64,000 nucleotides of DNA from positions 1-64,000 of the forward strand of contig JAIDYR010000056.1 of the NCBI GenBank assembly GCA_029057985.1. Direction: 5' to 3'. Source of the DNA: Muribaculaceae bacterium (lineage in GTDB: Bacteria > Bacteroidota > Bacteroidia > Bacteroidales > Muribaculaceae). Below are positions 1-9,073 of the stretch, piece after piece. The notes under the pieces were generated by a model that saw only the letters and a program-made list of their open reading frames with translations, searched no databases and was not told the DNA's origin. The position numbers and the translations under genes are program-made. Each line of letters starts with the position of its first letter. The first letter of the stretch is position 1.

Positions 1-15
1 TAAAACTTTGGAATA

Positions 16-1257
16 ATGGCTGCTAAAAAATCATCCGTCACCAAAAGTAAAAGTGCTTCTGCGAAATCGTCTACCGTAAGGACACGAAACCAGATCAAGC
101 GACCCGCAGCCGAGCCGCTTAAAGTCTATTCTCAGATTCTTGATCATCTGCGAGATGACAATCGATTCCGGATTATTCCTGAAGATTTCCCCCGACCCGG
201 CCGAAAGTCTGCGCCAATCGATCTGCTGAGCAATGACTATCTCGGACTTGGAGCTGAAGCCGGGAAATATAAAGAAGAATTCCTGCAGCGCTTCCCGGAT
301 GCGACGATGACCTCGTCGGCATCGCGCCTGCTGTCGCGCCGTAATAAATATCACAACCGGCTCGAATCATTTCTTGAAGAACTTTACGGTCGCCCCGCCC
401 TTCTGTTTAATTCCGGCTATCATGCCAATGTCGGAATCATTCAGGCTCTGGCCGTCCCTTCCACAATGTTTATCGCAGATAAGCTTGTCCACGCCTCAGC
501 AATCGACGGACTCCGACTCTCAGAGGCAGATTTCAAGCGCTTCCCTCATAACTCTATCAGCAGGCTCAGAAGAATATTAAACGAACACTATGACGATTAC
601 GAACGTTTCGTCGTAATCGTCGAGTCCATCTACAGCATGGACGGTGACATCTCACCTCTCCGGGACCTTGCAGCCCTTAAAAAGGAGTATCCGAAAGTTA
701 TTTTATATGTGGATGAGGCTCATTCCTTCGGAGTGCGTGGGGAGCGTGGGCTCGGACTTTGCGAAGAACTGTCACTTCTCGATGATGTGGATATCATAGT
801 CGGGACCCTTGGAAAAGCGGCTGCCTCGGCGGGAGCCTTCGTGATTTGCCCGCAGATGATGAAGGATTATCTTATAAATTCTACCCGGAGTTTCATATTC
901 TCGACAGCTCTGAGTCCGGCGCAGGCAGCATGGTCGATTCTTATGATAGAAAAAATAATCTCCATGTCAGACCGCAGGAAGCATCTCAAGGATATAAGCC
1001 GGGAATTTGTAGGGCAAATGGAAAGAAGGAATAATATCGAGACGCCGTCAACGACTCAGATAGTGCCAATGATTATAGGGGATGCCGGCGAAGCGATGCT
1101 TATGGCTGATTACCTGCGGTCAAACGGATTTGACACTCTTGCAATCCGAAAGCCGACAGTGCCGGCCGGCTCCGAACGCATTAGATTCTCACTCAATGCC
1201 CTGCTGACGAAGAAAGATATAACCCGACTCGTAGGCATAATTGGAAAATATCGTTAA
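16..1257 (+). CDS. bioF: 8-amino-7-oxononanoate synthase-type enzyme (BioF)
   Basis: A PLP-dependent alpha-oxoamine synthase that condenses pimeloyl-ACP with alanine to give 8-amino-7-oxononanoate, the first step of biotin ring assembly, in the cytosol. Seen: the fold-type I core, with DEAHSFGVRG around residue 235 and GTLGKA, whose Lys267 should bind PLP. The first ~35 residues are an Ala/Lys/Ser-rich tail absent from typical BioF (~385 aa); no alternative Met occurs before residue ~97, so the tail belongs to the ORF unless a non-ATG start is used. The next gene is a BioG-BioC fusion, which supports biotin rather than 2-amino-3-ketobutyrate metabolism. The closely related Kbl/SPT enzymes are the main alternative. 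Confidence 0.88.
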   Translation: MAAKKSSVTKSKSASAKSSTVRTRNQIKRPAAEPLKVYSQILDHLRDDNRFRIIPEDFPRPGRKSAPIDLLSNDYLGLGAEAGKYKEEFLQRFPDATMTSSASRLLSRRNKYHNRLESFLEELYGRPALLFNSGYHANVGIIQALAVPSTMFIADKLVHASAIDGLRLSEADFKRFPHNSISRLRRILNEHYDDYERFVVIVESIYSMDGDISPLRDLAALKKEYPKVILYVDEAHSFGVRGERGLGLCEELSLLDDVDIIVGTLGKAAASAGAFVICPQMMKDYLINSTRSFIFSTALSPAQAAWSILMIEKIISMSDRRKHLKDISREFVGQMERRNNIETPSTTQIVPMIIGDAGEAMLMADYLRSNGFDTLAIRKPTVPAGSERIRFSLNALLTKKDITRLVGIIGKYR

Positions 1258-1295
1258 TTGTATTGATCTGACTGCATGAATTAATTGACCGAGAG

Positions 1296-2693
1296 ATGAA
1301 AACACGTGTTATTTTCTCGCAACCGGCCAACCGGAGATTGATTCTCATATTTGCCGGATGGAGTACTACTCCGTCATTCTATCGCGATCTTCAATCCGAA
1401 GGATGGGATATCGCGGTAGTATGGGATTACACTGATCTTGATTTCGATCCTTCCATCATCAATAATTATTCAAGCATCTTTATCATAGCATGGTCATTAG
1501 GAGTGGCAGCCGCCGCTCATGCCGCCGCCTCGACTCTTCCTGTCGGACGCATCTCGGCAGCCTTCGCAGTCAACGGCACATTATTTCCCTCTTCCGATCA
1601 TTACGGTATCCCCGAAGATATATATGAAGCAACACGCGCTACTCTCAATGCTCGCAATCTTCTGAAGTTTACAAAGAGAATGGGCTATATTCCTCCTGCT
1701 CCGGAATCAATGCCGCCGATTGCTCCTGAAGATATTTATATTCCTGATTTCGATTCTCTCGCTTTAGAATTGGAGAATATACGCTCCTATGCCTTAAGAG
1801 GGAAGTTGCCGTGGAAACGTGTCTACATCTCCACTGAAGATAGGATTTTTCCGGCTGAATCCATGCATAATTATTGGATCTCGGATTCTTCAAAGCCGCA
1901 GATCGTCGATCTCAAAGCCCCTCATTACGTCCATCTCCAACGTATTATCAATGAAGTTACTCCGGATATTGACAAAATCAGCAAAAGATTCCAGAGAGCG
2001 GTCCCGACCTATGATGCCAATGCTTCAGCCCAGAAGACAATTATTAGCAACCTGGTCCAATTGCTGCCCGACGCTAATGCAAAATCCATAGGGTCTATGC
2101 TTGAAATCGGCACAGGCAGCGGAATGCTCTCTCGATGCTTAGCTGAGAAACTCCCTAATCTGAATGATGCCACCTTCCTTGATCTCTATTCTTTGCCCCG
2201 ACTTAATATTGCACCTGTCGAGAAATATATAAGAGCGGATGCAGAGAAATGGATACTTGATGTCGCTTCAGACTCTTACGACCTGATTGCATCGGCCAAC
2301 ACAATACAATGGTTTGCCGATCCGGAAAGTTTCTTCCGCAACGTCGCCCGGGCTTTACGTCCGGGAGGATCATTCCTTTGCTCTACATTTCTGAAAGGGA
2401 ATCTGGAAGAACTCGACTCCATGCGTCCATCGCCACTTTTATATCGCGATGAGGAAGAACTTAAAGAGATGCTGTTGCGACATTTCAGCCATGTCACTGT
2501 AAAATCCGAACCAATTCGACTGAATTTTAAAACCAGACGCGAACTGCTCCTTCACCTGAAATTAACCGGGGTAGCCGGAGGCTCTCCTTCAGGTCTCCCC
2601 TATCGCAACGACGCGCCATCCAACGCATCCCCCTTCACAGGTCCGTACTCGCTGACATATCGCCCTCTTTATATCTTCGCTGATAACTCATGA
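1296..2693 (+). CDS. bioG/bioC: BioG-BioC fusion: pimeloyl-ACP methyl esterase plus malonyl-ACP O-methyltransferase
   Basis: A two-domain protein acting at both ends of pimeloyl synthesis. Residues ~1-215 match the BioG (DUF452) esterase, with the nucleophile motif AWSLG (Ser67), which removes the methyl ester from pimeloyl-ACP methyl ester. Residues ~240-465 are a SAM methyltransferase of BioC type, with motif I EIGTGSG near 270 and a later ALRPGGSFL segment; BioC methylates malonyl-ACP so that it can enter fatty acid elongation. This gene starts 38 bp after bioF and is probably cotranscribed with it. Fusions of this type are known in Bacteroidota. No BioH is visible, as expected when BioG is present. 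Confidence 0.87.
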   Translation: MKTRVIFSQPANRRLILIFAGWSTTPSFYRDLQSEGWDIAVVWDYTDLDFDPSIINNYSSIFIIAWSLGVAAAAHAAASTLPVGRISAAFAVNGTLFPSSDHYGIPEDIYEATRATLNARNLLKFTKRMGYIPPAPESMPPIAPEDIYIPDFDSLALELENIRSYALRGKLPWKRVYISTEDRIFPAESMHNYWISDSSKPQIVDLKAPHYVHLQRIINEVTPDIDKISKRFQRAVPTYDANASAQKTIISNLVQLLPDANAKSIGSMLEIGTGSGMLSRCLAEKLPNLNDATFLDLYSLPRLNIAPVEKYIRADAEKWILDVASDSYDLIASANTIQWFADPESFFRNVARALRPGGSFLCSTFLKGNLEELDSMRPSPLLYRDEEELKEMLLRHFSHVTVKSEPIRLNFKTRRELLLHLKLTGVAGGSPSGLPYRNDAPSNASPFTGPYSLTYRPLYIFADNS

Positions 2694-2728
2694 AGAAGTA
2701 AATCCGGCATTTATCGTCCGATTTTAAG

Positions 2729-2756
2729 AGAGAATGTCCGTTTCCGGACGTTCTCT
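2729..2756. promoter_or_regulatory. Palindrome, candidate enhancer (UAS) for the NtrC-type regulator, or terminator of the bio genes
   Basis: AGAGAATGTCCG, a 4-base spacer TTTC, then CGGACGTTCTCT: a 12-bp arm pair with one mismatch. It lies 35 bp after bioG/bioC and about 40 bp upstream of the sigma-54-like promoter. No T-run follows it, so a classic intrinsic terminator is less likely. Position and dyad symmetry fit an activator binding site, but that role is inferred. Confidence 0.5.
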
Positions 2757-2794
2757 AAATCATTATATCCCTATTATCCAGACAATTAAACTTA

Positions 2795-2811
2795 TTGGCA
2801 CAGTAATTGTA
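2795..2811 (+). promoter_or_regulatory. Candidate sigma-54 (-24/-12) promoter of the export operon
   Basis: TTGGCACAGTAATTGTA matches the RpoN consensus TTGGCAC-N5-TTGCW at every conserved position except the C after TTG, and the GG-to-G(C/T) spacing is exact. Transcription would begin near 2823, about 20 nt before the adaptor gene. The sigma-54-dependent regulator encoded at 9074 makes this site believable. Confidence 0.7.
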
Positions 2812-2843
2812 CTATATCTTGCAATAAGTGACAACCAAAAGTA

Positions 2844-4088
2844 ATGGATAGAGAGATACCCACAAAAGATCGACGGAAGATATTGATGAAAAAGATGCTT
2901 CCTGTCGCAATCGTAATAGTCGCGTTGGCAACATGCGCAATATGGCTGGCCGTTTGGCTGAGTGCAGGAATTAAAGAAACTGAACTGAATCTCGTGTCTG
3001 CCGACACGGGCGAGATTGAAAGCGCTGTAGTCACCAACGGCAGAATAATTCCGGCATTCGAAGAAATAATAGTTTCTCCGGTCAATACCAGGATTCTGGA
3101 GGTGTTTGTACAGGAAGGTGATTCAGTAGCATCAGGAACTCCATTACTGAGGCTTGACACTGAAAACGCCAGAAATGATTATCAGCGGATGGCCGACGAA
3201 CTTTCAATCAAACAAAGCGAGATAAAAAGTCAGGAACTGACGGATGAAACCCAACTGACCGACCTTGAAATGCGCATTCGGACAAAGGAACTTTCAGAAA
3301 ATCAACTAAAAGCCGAGTATGAAAGTGAGCGACGTCTTGACAGTATCGGAAGCGGCACAGGTGAACGCGTGCGTCATGCGCGCCTTGCATGGCAGACAGC
3401 AGATCTCGAATTGCAACAGATGCGCCGGCAACTCGAGAATGAGCGGAGAATAAGGCGCTCCATGGCCGACAGCAAGCGCCTTGAAGGCAACATTTCAGCT
3501 CGCAATCTCGCTGAAGTCTCACGCACACTCGATGATGCCCGCGTCCTGGCTCCGCGCAGCGGGAATGTCACCTTTCTCTCCTCTAACATTGGAGCTACAG
3601 TCGCTGCCGGAGAAAAAATCGCAATAATATCCGACCTTTCAAATTTTAAAGTGACCGGTGATCTTCCTGAAGGATATGGCGACAAACTTTCCGTCGGAGT
3701 TCCTGTCGAAATTCGAAGCGGCAAGCTGATTTATCGCGGTAAAGTCAGCAATATGGCGGCCCAATCTAAAGCCGGCGTCATTCCCTTTGTCGTCAGCCTC
3801 GACCAATCCGATGCCCCCGGATTGAGAGCGGGGATGACGGCAAGAATCAGTATCATATACGATATCAGGCCCAATGTTGTGCGTATTCCATACGGAAATT
3901 TCTTCAATGGACCCGGAGAATATGACCTATACGTGAGGACTTCGCCGATTTCATTGGAGCGGAGAAAAGTAAAACTTGGCGACAGCAACCTCGACTACAT
4001 AGAAGTTATCTCAGGCCTTAAGGTAGGAGAGACCGTCAATATAAATAAACTCGAATCAAACAGTAAAAAATTAAGGATATGGCAATAA
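2844..4088 (+). CDS. Periplasmic adaptor (HlyD/MacA-type membrane fusion protein)
   Basis: Membrane fusion protein that bridges an inner-membrane ABC exporter to an outer-membrane TolC-like channel. Seen: a cytoplasmic N-terminus, one membrane anchor at about residues 16-36, a lipoyl-like segment (ILEVFVQEGDSVASGTPLLR), a long charged alpha-helical hairpin (about 105-225), the second lipoyl half (DARVLAPRSGNVTFL), and beta-barrel and membrane-proximal domains at the C-terminus. It overlaps the ATPase gene by 10 bp and is the first gene of a five-gene operon. Length fits MacA relatives. The substrate cannot be read from the sequence; MacAB-type systems export macrolides, peptides or lipids. 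Confidence 0.87.
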   Translation: MDREIPTKDRRKILMKKMLPVAIVIVALATCAIWLAVWLSAGIKETELNLVSADTGEIESAVVTNGRIIPAFEEIIVSPVNTRILEVFVQEGDSVASGTPLLRLDTENARNDYQRMADELSIKQSEIKSQELTDETQLTDLEMRIRTKELSENQLKAEYESERRLDSIGSGTGERVRHARLAWQTADLELQQMRRQLENERRIRRSMADSKRLEGNISARNLAEVSRTLDDARVLAPRSGNVTFLSSNIGATVAAGEKIAIISDLSNFKVTGDLPEGYGDKLSVGVPVEIRSGKLIYRGKVSNMAAQSKAGVIPFVVSLDQSDAPGLRAGMTARISIIYDIRPNVVRIPYGNFFNGPGEYDLYVRTSPISLERRKVKLGDSNLDYIEVISGLKVGETVNINKLESNSKKLRIWQ

Positions 4089-4753
4089 TCGAACTTGAAG
4101 GCATTGAGAAAGTCTATCGCACGGCCGACATTGAGACCGTGGCCCTTGAAAATGTTAATCTCTCCATTGAGAAAGGGGAATTTGTCAGCATAATGGGCCC
4201 CTCCGGATGCGGTAAATCCACACTTCTAAATATTATCGGACTTCTTGATAAGCCGACAAAAGGGAGAGTAATTATCTCCGGAAAGGATATGACCGGACTA
4301 TCCGACAAAACTCTTTCTAAATTCCGTAACGAAAATTTAGGCTTCATATTCCAGAGTTTTCATCTCATTCCTTCACTTGACGTGATGCAGAATGTGGCGC
4401 TGCCGCTGACATATCGAAGTGGAGAGAGCGGATCCGACCGACGCCGAAGAGTCAAAGATGTGCTTGAACGTCTCGGATTGGGCAACCGCCTCCATCACCT
4501 TCCATCTCAATTATCCGGCGGACAATGCCAGAGAGTGGCTATAGCCCGCGCTATCGCAGGCAATCCGGAAATTATTCTTGCCGACGAACCGACCGGCAAT
4601 CTCGACTCTCACATGGGTGCTGAAGTAATGGATCTTCTGCATAAACTTAACCGGGAGGAAGGACGCACGATCGTGATGGTGACCCACAACGAAGAGCAGT
4701 CACGAAGCACTGACCGGATCATACGTTTCTACGACGGACGCAGGATTCAATAG
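4079..4753 (+). CDS. ABC transporter ATP-binding protein, MacB/LolD type
   Basis: Cytosolic ATPase of the exporter. Seen: Walker [10 protein letters not shown] (40-48), a Q-loop in [11 protein letters not shown], the signature LSGGQ (~144), Walker B with catalytic Glu in [11 protein letters not shown] (~168) and the switch His in VTHNEE. At 224 aa it is a free-standing nucleotide-binding domain like LolD or the MacB N-terminal domain. The start ATG lies inside the last codons of the adaptor gene (10-bp overlap), implying translational coupling. Two separate FtsX-type permeases follow, so the complex is probably one ATPase dimer with a permease heterodimer. Confidence 0.92.
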   Translation: MAIIELEGIEKVYRTADIETVALENVNLSIEKGEFVSIMGPSGCGKSTLLNIIGLLDKPTKGRVIISGKDMTGLSDKTLSKFRNENLGFIFQSFHLIPSLDVMQNVALPLTYRSGESGSDRRRRVKDVLERLGLGNRLHHLPSQLSGGQCQRVAIARAIAGNPEIILADEPTGNLDSHMGAEVMDLLHKLNREEGRTIVMVTHNEEQSRSTDRIIRFYDGRRIQ

Positions 4754-4795
4754 TTAAATCCGGTGATAAACTCAAATTCACTTATTTAATTTTCT

Positions 4796-6094
4796 ATGAA
4801 CTATATCCGACAAATTATATTCGAAATGCGTCATCATCCGCTGATGACGTGGCTGTCAATCATCGGCACTGCGATTGCTATATTTCTGATCATGAGCGAT
4901 TATATGATAGCGAATATAGATAATGTGAGCGTCTCTCCCGAATCCCGCAGATCCCGTATAGTCTATGGATACGGCGTCGATATATACTATCCGGAAATCA
5001 ACGGCAGCTCTTGTTTAAGCAATCAGTTTGCCCACGAAATGTATGACAATCTTGACGGCGCAGAGCTAATCTCTTATTCTTCTTATGACGCTTTTGAGCA
5101 GAATATGACGACTAAAGGGGGCATTCCTGAGATTAGGAAAGTAAAAGCAGTAGATGAGAATTATTGGGAAATCTATGATTATAACTTTGAAGAGGGGAAG
5201 CCGATGACTAAAGAGGAGGTGGAATCCGGAATCAGAAATGTCATTCTGACGCGCTCGACTGCAGAAAATTTCTTCAGCAAGCAAGAATCATATCTCGGCA
5301 GGGAAATCATGATTGATGGGAAGAGTTGGACGGTCAGCGGTATAATAAGTGATATCAATCCTCTTCTGGATATCTCTCACTCGGATGCGTTCATATCTCA
5401 TGTGGCCGCAGGAAAACTTAATGAAATGACCTGGAGTCCATATATGGGTACTTATCTTCCGATTATACTGATGAAAGAGGGAGTCGATATCAGCCATCTT
5501 AAGAATCAGATCAAGAACCGCTATGATGCCTTTAACGCAAAACATAAATCTGAAGACATCCGATTGGTCTATCACGAGCAACCCTGGTCGATACGCGAAC
5601 GACATGCCACCGCCGGGACCAATAAGTCGCCGGAATCAGGAGGCAAAGACAAGATGAGACTTATCGGCTACGCTATCCTTTTACTCGTCCCGGCGATCAA
5701 CCTTAGCAGCATGACCCGCAGCAGAATGAGGCAGAGAGTAAGTGAAATCGGCCTTCGTCGTGCATTCGGATGCACAAGAGGCAGAATCGTCGCTGATCTT
5801 CTTACTGAAAATTTCATCCTCACTCTTATCGGCGGAGCGATCGGATTGACGCTGAGTATTATCTTTATTACTTGCTTTTCCAATTATTTCATATCGTATG
5901 TCGGGATGTGGTTGAATTCTATTGAATTGACAAAGGCACGCCCCTCGTTCATGATGCTTTTCAGCTGGAGGGCCTTCGCGGCCATAGTCGTATTCTGTCT
6001 GCTACTCAATATTTTCAGTGCCGGAATCCCGGCCCTGAAAGCAGCCTTCACAAATCCTGCGGAAGCTATCAATGGTCTTAACAATCATAAATAA
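4796..6094 (+). CDS. ABC transporter permease, FtsX/MacB type (first of two)
   Basis: Inner-membrane permease of the exporter. Seen: one N-terminal membrane segment (about residues 18-38), a large periplasmic MacB-like domain, then three C-terminal segments (about 290-310, 340-360 and 395-415) forming the FtsX core, with the typical SEIGLRRAFGCTRGRI loop between them. The 432-aa length fits Bacteroidota half-permeases. It is paralogous to the next gene, and the pair probably forms a heterodimer. The start 42 bp after the ATPase gene is the only Met that leaves the first membrane segment intact. Confidence 0.87.
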   Translation: MNYIRQIIFEMRHHPLMTWLSIIGTAIAIFLIMSDYMIANIDNVSVSPESRRSRIVYGYGVDIYYPEINGSSCLSNQFAHEMYDNLDGAELISYSSYDAFEQNMTTKGGIPEIRKVKAVDENYWEIYDYNFEEGKPMTKEEVESGIRNVILTRSTAENFFSKQESYLGREIMIDGKSWTVSGIISDINPLLDISHSDAFISHVAAGKLNEMTWSPYMGTYLPIILMKEGVDISHLKNQIKNRYDAFNAKHKSEDIRLVYHEQPWSIRERHATAGTNKSPESGGKDKMRLIGYAILLLVPAINLSSMTRSRMRQRVSEIGLRRAFGCTRGRIVADLLTENFILTLIGGAIGLTLSIIFITCFSNYFISYVGMWLNSIELTKARPSFMMLFSWRAFAAIVVFCLLLNIFSAGIPALKAAFTNPAEAINGLNNHK

Positions 6095-6101
6095 CTTACT
6101 T

Positions 6102-7394
6102 ATGTCGCGCGCTTTATTATCACAGATAAAAAACGATTGGAAAGAGAATATATGGCTCGTCATAGAGCTATTGGTTGTAGCGCTTATCATCTGGTGGTTA
6201 GTACTTAATATTCTCCGCACATATAAAGACTCTCAATATCCTCTCGGAGCCGATATCGAAAATGTCTATGCAGCTGATATCAGCTACATTGATGAAAATG
6301 GAGAAAAATGGAATTTAGAGTCAGCTACCTCAATAGAGGAATGTAGAGTATATGGATCCGGACTTCACGCAATGCTCGCCCGGATAAGAGATTTACCAAG
6401 CGTCGAATCAGCCGCTCTCGGCTCCAACGCGCTCCCCTATATCTTCAGTCACATGGGTGGAGGCTTAACTTATATCGACGGAAAAGATACCACTGAAGTA
6501 TATGTCAATCAGCGCCACATGTCGCCGGAAGGGGCTAAGGTGCTTAAACTCGAGTCCGCATCAGGATTGACTCCCGATCAATTGCAAAAGATTCTCGAGC
6601 AAGGGTTGATTCTTTTCAGCGATCCCCAGGATATCGACATAATCCGACAATCTGAGAAATATGACGTAAGCAAACTCATTGGCAAGGATCTTATCGTAAA
6701 TGGAGATCCATCTCAGATAGTCAAAGCCGGGGGCTTGATAAAGACTATACGCCGCAACGATTATGAACTTAATTTTACGTCGGGGACCGCAGTTATCCCG
6801 GTAGATGAACATCAGGTTCCGATCCTTCAGATGAATACGCTTATGGTCAGAGTGAAACCCGGCCGGGAATCTGATTTCGAAAAAAGCATGCAGTCTGAGC
6901 CGACATTGATCAATCCTCAAAGAGTAGCTCTCTTCCGGTTGCGTCCCCTCGAGCACGATAAGCTACTGACTACCTGGAATAATGAAGTGACCAACCGCAC
7001 ATACTCGGCCGGCATCTTATTCCTGCTGATTATAGTGTTTATCGGATTATTAGGTACATTCTGGTATCGGGTCTACCTCCGGACGCCGGAAATTGCAGTG
7101 AGAAAATCATTCGGAGCAACTGATGGCGATATCTTCCGCCGATTTGTAAGCGAAGCTCTTCTTTTGCTACTGGCAGCTCTGGTCCTGGCAATATGTCTTT
7201 GCATTGCGCTTATCGACAAACTGAACGCCGGACTGCTTGAATATCCGGCATCTTTCGAGACATGGGAATGGGATTTTGCATTGGCAGGATTATTCACCGG
7301 GGCATTGATGGCTCTCATGATTTTGATAGGAGTCGGAATTCCGGCTTGGCGCGCAATGAAAATCCAACCTGCAATAGCGCTTAAGGAAGAATAA
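6102..7394 (+). CDS. ABC transporter permease, FtsX/MacB type (second of two)
   Basis: Second FtsX-type permease, with the same layout as its neighbour: an N-terminal membrane segment (IWLVIELLVVALIIWW), a periplasmic domain and three C-terminal segments with the PEIAVRKSFGATDGDIF loop. The ORF track starts it at 6072, inside the previous gene. ATG 6102, eight bases after that gene's stop, gives a better N-terminus with a short positive cytosolic leader and is preferred here. Its stop overlaps the start of the TolC-like gene (TAATG), another sign of tight coupling in the operon. Confidence 0.85.
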   Translation: MSRALLSQIKNDWKENIWLVIELLVVALIIWWLVLNILRTYKDSQYPLGADIENVYAADISYIDENGEKWNLESATSIEECRVYGSGLHAMLARIRDLPSVESAALGSNALPYIFSHMGGGLTYIDGKDTTEVYVNQRHMSPEGAKVLKLESASGLTPDQLQKILEQGLILFSDPQDIDIIRQSEKYDVSKLIGKDLIVNGDPSQIVKAGGLIKTIRRNDYELNFTSGTAVIPVDEHQVPILQMNTLMVRVKPGRESDFEKSMQSEPTLINPQRVALFRLRPLEHDKLLTTWNNEVTNRTYSAGILFLLIIVFIGLLGTFWYRVYLRTPEIAVRKSFGATDGDIFRRFVSEALLLLLAALVLAICLCIALIDKLNAGLLEYPASFETWEWDFALAGLFTGALMALMILIGVGIPAWRAMKIQPAIALKEE

Positions 7395-8872
7395 TGAAAC
7401 GTCAGCTTTACATTTTTATCTTTATTGCCCTACTTCTTCAGTCCGCACCTCTTCAAAGTCAGACGACCCTGACTCTCGGAGAGGCGATAGGACGCGCCAG
7501 AAGTGTAAGCCTTGATGCCGCAGTCGCTCTCGACGAACTCCGCACTTCTTATTGGCAATTCAGATCCTATAAGGCATCTCTACTCCCTGAGGTAACGTTC
7601 AAAGGTACTCTTCCGTCGTATCATAAAGAATATTCAACCTATATGAATCAACAGGGGGAATATTCTTTCGTGGCTAATCATTTCATGCAGCTTAATGGTC
7701 AGATCTCGGTCACTCAGAATATCTGGCCGACAGGAGGAACTCTCGGACTTACTACATCGCTTGATTTCTTAAGGCAATTCAGCGGGAATCCCTATAATCG
7801 ATTTATGACTATTCCGGTTGCCCTGACTCTGAACCAGCCTATTTTCAATGTAAACCATACGCGTTGGAATCGCCGGATCGAACCTGAAAGATACAAAGAG
7901 GCAAAAGCCGCATTTCTGAGTGCATCCGAGGATGTAGCAATCGCTGCCATTAACGGCTATTTTTCAGTACTGATGAATCGGGAGAATCTCACTATTGCAA
8001 ATCAGAATCTTGCAAATGCGGAAAAATTATATAATGTCGCTCTTGAAAAACGCAACATGGGACAGATTAGCAAAAATGATCTCCTGCAGATGGAATTAAA
8101 TCTGCTTGATGCCCGCTCAGCTCTGACAGATTGCGAGAGTGAATTGAGGGCGTCGACCTTCAGCCTTCTGACTTTTCTTGATATGGAAGATTCCGGAGGC
8201 ATATTCACTGAAATACCGGAGATGCTTCCCGCATTGGAGATCCCTTTCGATATGGCTTATGAGAAAGCTCTGGAGAATAACAAATTTGCGCATAATCTCG
8301 CTCGCCGACAATTGGAAGCTGATTATGAAGTCGCAATCGCCAAAGGGAATCTCCGAGCAATCAATCTTTATGCACAGGTCGGTTTCACCGGCTCCTCCCA
8401 TAGTTTCGATGCAGCCTATGGCAAACTCAAGGACAATCAGATTGTAGAACTGGGAGTAGAGATTCCTCTTCTGGACTGGGGCAAGCGACGAGGAAAAGTA
8501 AAAGTAGCGGAGAGCAACCGCGAAGTGACCGCCACACGGCTACGTCAGGAAGCTCAGACATTCCGCCAGAATCTATATGTATTGGTCGAAAGATACAATA
8601 ATAAACGCTTGCAACTCGAATTAGCGGCTAAAGCTGACTCAATATCATCTCGCCGATACGCTACTAATGTGGAAACTTACTTGACCGGAAGAATTTCTAC
8701 TCTTGACCTCAACGATTCCCGGAATCAGAAAGATCTTGCCCGACGCGCTTACATCAATGAATTATATCTCTTCTGGCTTTATTATTATCAGATCCGGAGT
8801 CTGACTCTATGGGATTTTGCTACCGATACTTCAATTGACTCGGATTTCGAGCAAATATTGAAAAATAAGTAA
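7394..8872 (+). CDS. TolC-like outer-membrane efflux protein
   Basis: Outer-membrane channel for the upstream ABC exporter. Seen: a signal peptide ending near SAPLQSQ, two repeated OEP halves rich in long amphipathic helices, and a beta-strand with GTLGLTTSLDFL. At 492 aa it fits TolC-type proteins. No lipobox Cys is visible after the signal, so it is probably not a lipidated OprM-type channel. It is the last structural gene of the operon, and a fold-back repeat follows 27 bp later that may help end transcription. Confidence 0.88.
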   Translation: MKRQLYIFIFIALLLQSAPLQSQTTLTLGEAIGRARSVSLDAAVALDELRTSYWQFRSYKASLLPEVTFKGTLPSYHKEYSTYMNQQGEYSFVANHFMQLNGQISVTQNIWPTGGTLGLTTSLDFLRQFSGNPYNRFMTIPVALTLNQPIFNVNHTRWNRRIEPERYKEAKAAFLSASEDVAIAAINGYFSVLMNRENLTIANQNLANAEKLYNVALEKRNMGQISKNDLLQMELNLLDARSALTDCESELRASTFSLLTFLDMEDSGGIFTEIPEMLPALEIPFDMAYEKALENNKFAHNLARRQLEADYEVAIAKGNLRAINLYAQVGFTGSSHSFDAAYGKLKDNQIVELGVEIPLLDWGKRRGKVKVAESNREVTATRLRQEAQTFRQNLYVLVERYNNKRLQLELAAKADSISSRRYATNVETYLTGRISTLDLNDSRNQKDLARRAYINELYLFWLYYYQIRSLTLWDFATDTSIDSDFEQILKNK

Positions 8873-8899
8873 TTTTCCCTTCTGAAGCGCAATGTAAAT

Positions 8900-9013
8900 T
8901 TAGAGCCTGTTTACTAAGAACTGTTAAAATATCATTTTGATAGAATATCAACGAGAAAATGCACAGATTTTGAGGCAGTTTCTCGTTAACATTCTTTAGT
9001 AAACCGGCTCTAA
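8900..9013. repeat. Fold-back (MITE-like) element, copy 1, short form
   Basis: A 114-bp imperfect palindrome. The ends TTAGAGCC...GGCTCTAA open ~26-bp terminal inverted repeats (AGAGCCTGTTTACTAAG on the left), with small internal hairpins TATCA-TTT-TGATA and ACGAGAAA...TTTCTCGT. A 48-bp left segment is identical to the element at 56092-56280. It encodes no protein. It separates the exporter genes from the regulator pair. No clear target-site duplication is visible. Confidence 0.8.
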
Positions 9014-9073
9014 GCTGGTTGGAAATAAGACCCATGATTTTTTTACATCATGAAAAATGATTAACTTTACATT

